Shown: positions 57,610-64,000 of the stretch, one piece after another
How positions within the stretch are numbered: the first letter of the stretch is position 1
Layout of the letters: each line of letters opens with the position of its first letter
NCBI RefSeq assembly: GCF_016793825.1
Contig: NZ_JAEULM010000002.1
Location: forward strand, 62,001-126,000
Source of the DNA: Sphingopyxis sp.
GTDB lineage: Bacteria; Pseudomonadota; Alphaproteobacteria; Sphingomonadales; Sphingomonadaceae
Length of the DNA stretch: 64,000 nt
Direction of reading: 5' to 3'
Notes under the pieces: model-generated
Database searches by the model: none
Told to the model about the DNA's origin: nothing
The model's input: only the letters and a program-made list of their open reading frames with translations
Program-made: the position numbers and the translations under genes

Positions 57610-59063
57610 GCGCGGGCGGCCTCGGCATTCCACGCGGCCACCTTCGCGCGCGTGTCGGCCAGCATCCTGTCCAGCGCCGCGCGATCCTGAACCTCGCCGC
57701 GCAACACCACCGCATCGATCGCGCGGGTCGCGGCAATATCCGTCAACGGATTACGCGTCAGGAGGACCAGATCGGCGGCCATGCCCGGCCTGATCGCGCC
57801 ATAGCGGTCGAGCCAGCCGAACCAGGCCGGCCCCGCGCGCGTCGCGGAGGCGAGCGCCTGCGCCGGAGTCAGGCCCTTTTGTACAAAGAGTTCGATCTCG
57901 TCGTGGAGCCCGAATCCCGGATAGTTGAAGCTGTTGAGAAAGCCCGCATCGGTTCCCGCCATGATCGGCACGCCCGCCTCGACCAGCATCGGCAGGATCG
58001 TCGCGATATCCTCGATCTGCTTGTGCCGCGCGGCGATTCCGGCCGCATCGGCCTTCGCCGCACGCTCGATGCGCCAATCATAGGTCTTGCGCAGCTTCGG
58101 CCCGATATAGGCCAGCCCCTCGTCCTTCGAATGATCGCCCTGATCGAGGTAGGCGAGGATGCGGCTGCCGTTCAGCGTCGGGGTCACCGACACACCCTTC
58201 GCGACAAAGCGGCGATAGGCCGCCATCGCCGTGTCGCGGTCGAACCCCGCATCGAGCCGGCGGTTCGCCTCGGCACGGTCGATACGCCCCGCCGCGAAAT
58301 CGGCGGCGATCGCGGCCTCGTCCTTCGCGCCCGCATTATAGGCATAATCGAGATGCTCGATCGAACTGATCCCCGCATCGACCGCCTGATCGACCGTCAG
58401 CGCCATCGGGATATGCCCCGACGTCCGGATGCCGAGCGCCCTTGCTCGCCGCAGGGCATACAGGAACAGCTCGGGCTTCAGCGTATTGTCGGTGATCTTC
58501 ACGAAATCGACCTTGTCGCGCTGTTGCAATCGCGCGAGCGCGGCATCGACATCGGCCTCGCTGCCGACCTCGATCGTCCCCTTCCACACCGGCGCGATCC
58601 CTTCGATCTTCGCGCCGGACGTCAGCAGGCGCGGCCCGAACAGGCTGCCCTTTGCGATCGCGCTGCGCCACGCCAGCACCTGATCGGCAAGGTCGCCCGA
58701 ACAGTCGCGGATCGTCGTGATGCCATTCGCGACATAGAGTGGAAGCAGCGCCTTATTCTCGTCGATCAACTCGGGCCCGCCGCCGAAATGGACATGCATA
58801 TCCCACAGACCGGGGATCAGATATCGCCCCCTCGCCTCGACCGTTCGCCGCGCGCGCCAGTCTTTCGCGATGGCTGCGTCGGCGCCGACGGCGACGATAT
58901 CGGCGCCGCGCAGAACGACCGCCTGCCCGGCAACGGTCCTGGCCGCTTCGACATCGACGATCGTGACATGGCGAATGATGACATCGCCCTGCGCCGGCGC
59001 CGCATATGCAGGCACCGCGAAAAGCGAGAAAGCGACAGCAAGTGCTGCAAACAGGTGTTTCAT
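57603..59063 (-). CDS. Exported amidohydrolase family protein
   Basis: 486 residues from ATG 59063. Residues 1-22 (KHLFAALAVAFSLFAVPAYAAPA) are a signal peptide. DMHVHF is the metal HxH, DFVKITDN has the likely carboxylated Lys, TSGHIPM and EHLDYAY the further histidines and MAGTDAGF the active-site Asp. This is the amidohydrolase subgroup that includes imidazolonepropionase and prolidase-like exported enzymes; many act on dipeptides or cyclic imides. Substrate not assignable. It stands apart from the downstream catabolic cluster. Confidence 0.87.
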   Translation of the reverse strand: MKHLFAALAVAFSLFAVPAYAAPAQGDVIIRHVTIVDVEAARTVAGQAVVLRGADIVAVGADAAIAKDWRARRTVEARGRYLIPGLWDMHVHFGGGPELIDENKALLPLYVANGITTIRDCSGDLADQVLAWRSAIAKGSLFGPRLLTSGAKIEGIAPVWKGTIEVGSEADVDAALARLQQRDKVDFVKITDNTLKPELFLYALRRARALGIRTSGHIPMALTVDQAVDAGISSIEHLDYAYNAGAKDEAAIAADFAAGRIDRAEANRRLDAGFDRDTAMAAYRRFVAKGVSVTPTLNGSRILAYLDQGDHSKDEGLAYIGPKLRKTYDWRIERAAKADAAGIAARHKQIEDIATILPMLVEAGVPIMAGTDAGFLNSFNYPGFGLHDEIELFVQKGLTPAQALASATRAGPAWFGWLDRYGAIRPGMAADLVLLTRNPLTDIAATRAIDAVVLRGEVQDRAALDRMLADTRAKVAAWNAEAARAQ

Positions 59064-59181
59064 GGGCGACCCTTTTTCCAAACCGGCGAATTCTTAGCCC
59101 CGGTCTGGCAGGTACAACAAGAGCGGTGACGGGGCGGCGGACCGGCGGCCCGCGCCCCGACCCATAGTCGCCCTGCCACGC

Positions 59182-60507
59182 CTACCGCGGCATGGATGCG
59201 ATCCGGTCCCGGAACTGACGGCGGCCGTAGGCGATCAGCGCCGCGGTGATCGGCGCGACGACGAGCGCGGTGATGGCGATCGAGACATTGAGCTTGCTCT
59301 CATCCTGGATCAGATAGTCGCTCATGAACGCCGGCACGATCGGTCCGAGCGCGGTCCCCAGGATCCCCGTGGTTAACAGGAACACCGCGCCAAGCTGCGC
59401 GCGCAGATTGTGCGGCGCGACCATCTGGATCGCGGCGGGAATCAGCACCGGGTTGAACCCGCCCATGAATTTGATCGGCCAGATCAGGACCGCCATCATC
59501 GTCGCATTAGGCATGATCGGCATCAACGCGCCGAAGATTCCCAATCCGATCGCCCCAAACATCGCCAGCGAAAGACAGGCATCGGACCGCCCGCGCTTGA
59601 TCAGGCGGCTGGTGTACCAGCCCGCGAAGACCATCCCCGCCGGCCCGGCCGTCAACGAAGCCAGACCGTTGACCCGCCCCGCCTCATCGGCGTGCCAGCC
59701 GTACATGCGGATGAACAGTTCGGGATACCAGGCATCGAGGTAACTCAGGATCGACAGCATCCCCGCGCCCAGAAACAGGGCGACCGACATGCGTGGCCAT
59801 GCCGAAAGAAAGCGGGCGATTTCGGCGAACGACAGCGATTTCTTCTCTTCGGCGTTCAGCGGCTTCTTGCGTTCCGGCTCGCGGAGCGTCGCGACCCACA
59901 GCGCTACGACGATGCCCGGAGGCCCCACGACGAGGAACACGGCGTGCCACGACCGAAAGGTGCCAAGCAGCGGAATATCGACATAGGGCGTCACCTCGAG
60001 CGCGCTGACGACCATGCCGCCGATGATAAGCGCCAACCCGGCACCGATGAAGATGCCGAGCGAATAGATGCTCATCGCGCGCGGCAGGCGCGAATCGTCG
60101 AAACGGTCGCGCAGCATCGAATAGGCCGACGGCGACAGCGTCGCCTCGCCCACGCCGACCATGATCCGCGCGGCCATCAGGCCCGGAAAGGTCCGGGCAA
60201 AAGCACAGGCGCCGGTCGCCATCGTCCACACCGCGATTCCCGAAGCGATCACCCATTTGCGGGGATAGCGGTCCGCCAGCCATCCCATGGGGAGCGCCAT
60301 GACGGTATAGAACAGCGCAAACGCGCCGCCGGTCAGCATCGCAAACTGGGTATCGGTGATCTGAAGGTCGGCCTTGATCGGCCCGACCATCAGCGTCAGG
60401 ATCTGGCGATCCAGAAAAGACAGCGTGTAGGCGACCATCAGGACGATGGCGGTATACCAGCCGTAACGGTAATCGCCCGCAGCCGGCGTTTGTTCCTCGG
60501 TTTTCAT
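59182..60507 (-). CDS. MFS transporter, spinster-like
   Basis: 441 residues with twelve predicted hydrophobic segments, starting at ATG 60507 (GGAG upstream). YTLSFLDRQILTLMVGPIKADLQITDTQFAMLTG and the loop motif GWLADRYPRKW are MFS signature regions; RIMVGVGEATLSPSAYSMLRDRF is typical of the spinster-like/aromatic-acid group. Last gene of the operon with two aldehyde dehydrogenases that look like parts of an aromatic catabolic route, so it could import the aromatic substrate. A T-rich/G-rich gap of 118 bases separates it from the amidohydrolase gene. Confidence 0.85.
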   Translation of the reverse strand: MKTEEQTPAAGDYRYGWYTAIVLMVAYTLSFLDRQILTLMVGPIKADLQITDTQFAMLTGGAFALFYTVMALPMGWLADRYPRKWVIASGIAVWTMATGACAFARTFPGLMAARIMVGVGEATLSPSAYSMLRDRFDDSRLPRAMSIYSLGIFIGAGLALIIGGMVVSALEVTPYVDIPLLGTFRSWHAVFLVVGPPGIVVALWVATLREPERKKPLNAEEKKSLSFAEIARFLSAWPRMSVALFLGAGMLSILSYLDAWYPELFIRMYGWHADEAGRVNGLASLTAGPAGMVFAGWYTSRLIKRGRSDACLSLAMFGAIGLGIFGALMPIMPNATMMAVLIWPIKFMGGFNPVLIPAAIQMVAPHNLRAQLGAVFLLTTGILGTALGPIVPAFMSDYLIQDESKLNVSIAITALVVAPITAALIAYGRRQFRDRIASMPR

Positions 60508-60535
60508 CGTTCCACTCCCGATCCAAGCCTTGCGG

Positions 60536-61978
60536 CTATGGCGACTCCAGGTCGAGACACACATATTTAATTTCGAGATAATCCTCGGTCCCGTGCCGCG
60601 ACCCTTCGCGGCCAAGGCCCGACGCCTTCACTCCGCCAAACGGGGCGAGTTCGGTGGAAACGAGGCCGGTGTTTACCCCGACGATTCCCGATTCGATGCG
60701 CTCCGCGATCCGCCACACGCGGCTGACATTCCGCGTGAAGACATAGGCAGCAAGACCGAATTCGGAGCGATTGACCGCCTCGATCACCTCCTCCTCGGTC
60801 GCAAACCGGACAACCGGGGCCAGCGGGCCGAACGCCTCTTCTTCAAGGGCCAGCATGCCCTCGCGCATCCCCGTCAGGACCGTCGGTTCGAAAAAGCAGC
60901 CGCCGCGCGCATCGCGCTGTCCGCCGGTCGCGACATGCGCGCCCTTGCCGACCGCATCGGCGATCAACCGTTCGACCTTTTCGACCGCCTTCTCCTCGAT
61001 CAGGGGTCCGATCTCGACGCCTTCTTCGCTCCCCGACCCGACGCGCAGACGCGATGCCGCCGCGACGAATCGCGCGACGAAGTCGTCGTGGACGGCATCC
61101 TGCACATAGATGCGATTGGCGCATACGCAGGTCTGTCCGGCGTTGCGGAACTTGCTGTCGATCGCGCCTTTCACGGCGGCGTCGATGTCCGCGTCGTCCA
61201 TGACGATGAACGGGGCGTTCCCACCGAGTTCGAGGCTGAGCTTCTTGATGCTCGGCGCCGACTGGGCATAGAGCATCGCACCAATCCGGGTCGAACCAGT
61301 AAAGCTGAGCTTGCGGACGACGGGATTGGCGCAAAGTTCGCCGCCGATGGCGGCGGCATCACTGCCGGTGACGACGTTCAGAACACCGGCCGGAACGCCC
61401 GCCTGTTCGGCGAGCGCCGCGAGCGCCAGTGCGGTAAGCGGCGTCTGCTGCGCGGGTTTGACGACGACGGTACAGCCGACCGCCAGCGCCGGGCCGATCT
61501 TGCGGGTGATCATCGCGGCGGGAAAATTCCACGGCGTGATTGCCGCGACCACGCCGATCGGCTGCCGCATCACCAGGATCCGGTTGTCGGACTTGGGTCC
61601 CGGAACAAGGTCGCCATAGACGCGCTTCGCCTCTTCGCCGAACCATTCGATGAACGAGGCGGCATAGGCGATTTCGCCGCGCGCTTCGGCCAGCGGCTTG
61701 CCCTGTTCGGCGGTCAGCAGCTCGGCAAGCGCGTCCTGCTGATCCATGATCGCTTCATAATAGCGGCGCAGGATCGCCGCGCGTTCCTTGCCAGTCAGCG
61801 CCGACCAGGACGGCAGCGCGGCGTTCGCGGCATCGATCGCGCGTCGGGTCTCTGCGACCCCGAAATCGGGAACCCGGCCGATCACCGCACCGCTCGCGGG
61901 ATCGGTGATCGGAAGCCATTGCTCTCCCGCCAGCCACTCCCCGCCAATCAGGCAAGCCTCGCGTTGCAGCGTGGCCAT
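60536..61978 (-). CDS. NAD(P)-dependent succinate-semialdehyde dehydrogenase
   Basis: 480-residue aldehyde dehydrogenase. TPWNFPAAMITRKIGPALAVG, SFTGSTRIGAMLYA, LELGGNAPFIV (base Glu), NAGQTCVCANRIYV (nucleophile Cys followed by a second Cys), and FGGVKASGLGREGS are all present, matching the GabD/SSADH branch. Its ATG overlaps the HpaE-type stop (TAATG). Succinate semialdehyde is the last product of the homoprotocatechuate meta-cleavage route, so this enzyme would deliver succinate to the TCA cycle. It is the second SSADH-type gene in the window. Confidence 0.88.
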   Translation of the reverse strand: MATLQREACLIGGEWLAGEQWLPITDPASGAVIGRVPDFGVAETRRAIDAANAALPSWSALTGKERAAILRRYYEAIMDQQDALAELLTAEQGKPLAEARGEIAYAASFIEWFGEEAKRVYGDLVPGPKSDNRILVMRQPIGVVAAITPWNFPAAMITRKIGPALAVGCTVVVKPAQQTPLTALALAALAEQAGVPAGVLNVVTGSDAAAIGGELCANPVVRKLSFTGSTRIGAMLYAQSAPSIKKLSLELGGNAPFIVMDDADIDAAVKGAIDSKFRNAGQTCVCANRIYVQDAVHDDFVARFVAAASRLRVGSGSEEGVEIGPLIEEKAVEKVERLIADAVGKGAHVATGGQRDARGGCFFEPTVLTGMREGMLALEEEAFGPLAPVVRFATEEEVIEAVNRSEFGLAAYVFTRNVSRVWRIAERIESGIVGVNTGLVSTELAPFGGVKASGLGREGSRHGTEDYLEIKYVCLDLESP

Positions 61979-63486
61979 TATTCGGCGGCGCCAAGCCGCA
62001 TGATCTTGTGGTCGCCCGTCGCCAGCGCGATATTCTTGGTCTCCATATAGAAGTCGAAGCTCCAGTCCCCCCCGTCGCGACCGATGCCGCTGGCCTTCAC
62101 GCCGCCAAAGGGGGTCGGAAGATGGCGGACATTCTCGCTGTTGACCCAGATCATCCCGGCTTCGAGCCGGTTCGACACGCGCAGCGCGCGGCCGAGATCG
62201 CGCGTCCAGACATAGCCGGCGAGGCCGTAGTCGACGGCGTTGGCCTTTGCGATGGCGTCCTCTTCATCGTCGAAGGCGATCGCGGTCAGCACCGGACCGA
62301 AAATTTCCTCCTGCGCGATCCGCATCGACATGTCCGCGCCGGTATAAAGCGTCGGCTCGAAGAAAAATCCCGGTCCATCGACTGGCGCGCCGCCGGCCGC
62401 GATCGTCGCACCGCCCGCCGTCGCAATGGCCGCATAGCTGGACACCTTGTCCAGATGCCGCTGGTGAATCAGCGGGCCGACTTCGGTGGCCGGATCGAAC
62501 GGATCCCCGACCTTCAGCTTGCGAACCCGCTCGACCAGTTTTTCGATGAAGCGGTCGTGGATCGACCGCTGGACCAAGACACGCGACGACGAGGTACAGC
62601 GCTGGCCGTTGAGCGAATAGATCATGAACACGACGGCATCGAGCGCGCGATCGAGATCGGCATCCTCGAACACGATCACCGGGTTCTTGCCCCCCAGTTC
62701 GAAATGCACGCGCTTCAGCGTTTCGGACCCCTGCCGCATGATCGCACTGCCGGTCTTGCTTTCGCCGACAAAGGCCACCGCCTTGATGCCCGGATGTTCG
62801 GTCAGGCGGCGCCCGGTGGTTTCGCCCAGACCGTTGATCGAGTTGAAGACGCCGGCGGGAAGCCCCGCCTCGGTCGCGATCTCGACCAGCAGGCGCGCAG
62901 AATAGGGCGACCATTCGGCCGGCTTGTGGACCACACTGCACCCAGCGGCCAGCGCGGGCGCGATCTTCCAGGTCGACAGCATGAAGGGCGTGTTCCACGG
63001 CGTGATCACCGCGACGGGGCCAATGGGATAGCGCGTCGTCAGGTTCATATGCCCTGCGGTGGGCAGCGACTGTCCGTCGTTCGCACCGGGCGCGCGGTCG
63101 GCGAAAAACCGAAAATTCTCTGCGCCGCGCAGCGCCGCCTTCGACATGAAACGCCAGGCCTGCCCGGCGTCGAGACACTCGACCGCGGCGATTTCATCGG
63201 CGCGCGCCACAATGAGGTCGGCGATCTTGTGGAGCACCGCCTTGCGCTCATCACCGGGCGTCCGCGACCAGCGCGCGAAGCCTTCCTCGGCCGCTGCGAC
63301 CGCCGCATTCAGTTCGGCCTCGGTCGCGTCGCGAACCTCGCCCAGCGTCTCGCCGGTCGCGGGGTCGGATACCGGAAACAGGCTTCCCGAACCATCGACC
63401 GGGCACCCGGCAATGTGATGACCAAGCGGGCGATCCCGAAAGCCGGAGGTTGATTTCAGGGCCAATTCACGGCGATTCGAGGGCAT
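61978..63486 (-). CDS. hpaE: 5-carboxymethyl-2-hydroxymuconate semialdehyde dehydrogenase (HpaE type)
   Basis: 502 residues. TPWNTPFMLSTWKIAPALAAG, AFVGESKTGSAIM, FELGGKNPVIVF (base Glu), NGQRCTSSSRVLV (nucleophile Cys) and the closing METKNIALATGDHKIMRLG are all as in HpaE, which oxidises the ring-cleavage semialdehyde of homoprotocatechuate. ATG at 63486 follows GGGAG. Divergent from an HpaG-like gene, with two copies of a shared 16-base repeat between them. The RCT form around the cysteine is usual here. Confidence 0.85.
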   Translation of the reverse strand: MPSNRRELALKSTSGFRDRPLGHHIAGCPVDGSGSLFPVSDPATGETLGEVRDATEAELNAAVAAAEEGFARWSRTPGDERKAVLHKIADLIVARADEIAAVECLDAGQAWRFMSKAALRGAENFRFFADRAPGANDGQSLPTAGHMNLTTRYPIGPVAVITPWNTPFMLSTWKIAPALAAGCSVVHKPAEWSPYSARLLVEIATEAGLPAGVFNSINGLGETTGRRLTEHPGIKAVAFVGESKTGSAIMRQGSETLKRVHFELGGKNPVIVFEDADLDRALDAVVFMIYSLNGQRCTSSSRVLVQRSIHDRFIEKLVERVRKLKVGDPFDPATEVGPLIHQRHLDKVSSYAAIATAGGATIAAGGAPVDGPGFFFEPTLYTGADMSMRIAQEEIFGPVLTAIAFDDEEDAIAKANAVDYGLAGYVWTRDLGRALRVSNRLEAGMIWVNSENVRHLPTPFGGVKASGIGRDGGDWSFDFYMETKNIALATGDHKIMRLGAAE

Positions 63487-63506
63487 GCGGGACTCCCGTT
63501 AATTTG

Positions 63507-63606
63507 TTATCGTGTTAAGTATATAGCTGGATCGGGCCGCGCGTCAAACGTCTTTCTGACCCCTTGCCCATCGGCAGCTCGGGTTGACATTTATCGTGTT
63601 AAGTAT
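63507..63606. promoter_or_regulatory. Divergent hpa promoter region with two 16-bp operator-like repeats
   Basis: TTATCGTGTTAAGTAT occurs at 63507-63522 and 63591-63606, exactly 84 bases apart. On the minus strand TTGACG (63547-63542), 18 bases, TATACT (63523-63518) form a sigma-70-type promoter for the HpaE-type gene; its -10 overlaps the first repeat. TTGACA (63584-63589) lies just before the second repeat on the plus side. Confidence 0.68.
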
Positions 63607-63642
63607 CATGCCGCGACGACAGTTCCACCGCGAGAGGGCATC

Positions 63643-64000
63643 ATGTTTGCAGGCACCGCCTATTGCACCGCGCTGAACGATCGCCGGCAACTGGAGGCGC
63701 TCGACCCGGCGCTCCACCAGCCGCCCTATGCGAATCCGCCGCAGGCGCCCGTGCTCTATATCAAGTCCGGCCATTGTGTCGTCGCCAGCGGTTCGACCGT
63801 GTCGCTCCCTGATCCGACAGATATTCTGGCGGTGGGCGCAACCATCGCACTGCAATGGACGGCGAGCGGCCCGACGACGGCCCGGCTGGCGCTCGATCTC
63901 GCGGTCCCGCACGAGAGTTTCTATCGCCCGGCCATCGGCGAACTCACTCGCGACGGTCTTCTTCCCGTCGGCGCAGCCGCCCCGCGGCCTGACGCGCTCG
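63643..64000 (+). CDS. HpaG-like 2-hydroxyhepta-2,4-diene-1,7-dioate isomerase / OPET decarboxylase, N-terminal part
   Basis: 119 codons to the window edge, frame still open. AYCTALNDRRQLEALDPALHQPPYANPPQAPVLYIKSGHCVV and HESFYRPAIGELTRDGLLPVGAA match the start and conserved block of the fumarylacetoacetate hydrolase-fold enzyme HpaG, which decarboxylates and isomerises intermediates of homoprotocatechuate breakdown. RBS GAGAGGG precedes ATG 63643. Divergent from the HpaE-type gene. The catalytic metal-binding half is beyond the window. Confidence 0.82.
   Translation, partial: MFAGTAYCTALNDRRQLEALDPALHQPPYANPPQAPVLYIKSGHCVVASGSTVSLPDPTDILAVGATIALQWTASGPTTARLALDLAVPHESFYRPAIGELTRDGLLPVGAAAPRPDAL

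Overview
The window is a 64 kb, high-GC, gene-dense chromosomal segment. It looks like a sphingomonad (Alphaproteobacteria, Sphingomonadales, in the manner of Sphingopyxis or Sphingomonas). Pointers are a CrtZ-type carotenoid hydroxylase, a PEPxxWA-CTERM surface protein, an sdhC-sdhD-sdhA cluster, a TonB receptor, many 1-8 nt start/stop overlaps, and a REP-like hairpin rich in GCGAAGCG. This placement is inferred from content, not from a search. I see no rRNA, tRNA, CRISPR array, insertion sequence, phage or plasmid gene.

Layout. 0-9 kb: the end of an EAL phosphodiesterase, a minus-strand DUF1285/CoA-pyrophosphatase/CCA-transferase operon, folB with a pteridine reductase, an aldehyde dehydrogenase, and single metabolic genes. 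9-19 kb: DUF2855 protein, HAD phosphatase, stress protein, then a LysR gene divergent from a 3-oxoacid CoA-transferase operon whose two subunit genes are separated by a lipoprotein acid phosphatase; serine hydrolase, epimerase, GST and crtZ follow. 19-29 kb: leuCD, a quinone oxidoreductase with a DUF167 gene, succinate dehydrogenase sdhCDA without sdhB, a MocR regulator, and a purine salvage pair (phosphoribosyltransferase and adenine-deaminase-type enzyme).

29-36 kb: the most unusual block. A BlaI-type repressor with two perfect upstream operators is coupled to an M56 (BlaR1-like) membrane protease whose C-terminal part is an array of about 28-residue repeats. Downstream lie an exported protein with the same repeats and a TonB-dependent receptor. 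Next to it sit corA and a PilZ-XRE fusion regulator. 36-49 kb: ABC-F protein with a short leader reading frame, LuxR-type regulator, GST, CHASE/HWE sensor kinase, and a probable 5-oxoproline module (1195-residue 5-oxoprolinase, DUF969 and DUF979 membrane proteins, DUF2891 protein, LacI regulator).

49-64 kb: a GGDEF protein; an ECF sigma factor with folE facing a DUF4142/cupredoxin pair across two matching back-to-back promoters; a PEP-CTERM protein; aconitase; an amidohydrolase; and at the end MFS transporter, succinate-semialdehyde dehydrogenase and an HpaE-type dehydrogenase, divergent from the start of an HpaG-type gene, which points to 4-hydroxyphenylacetate/homoprotocatechuate breakdown.
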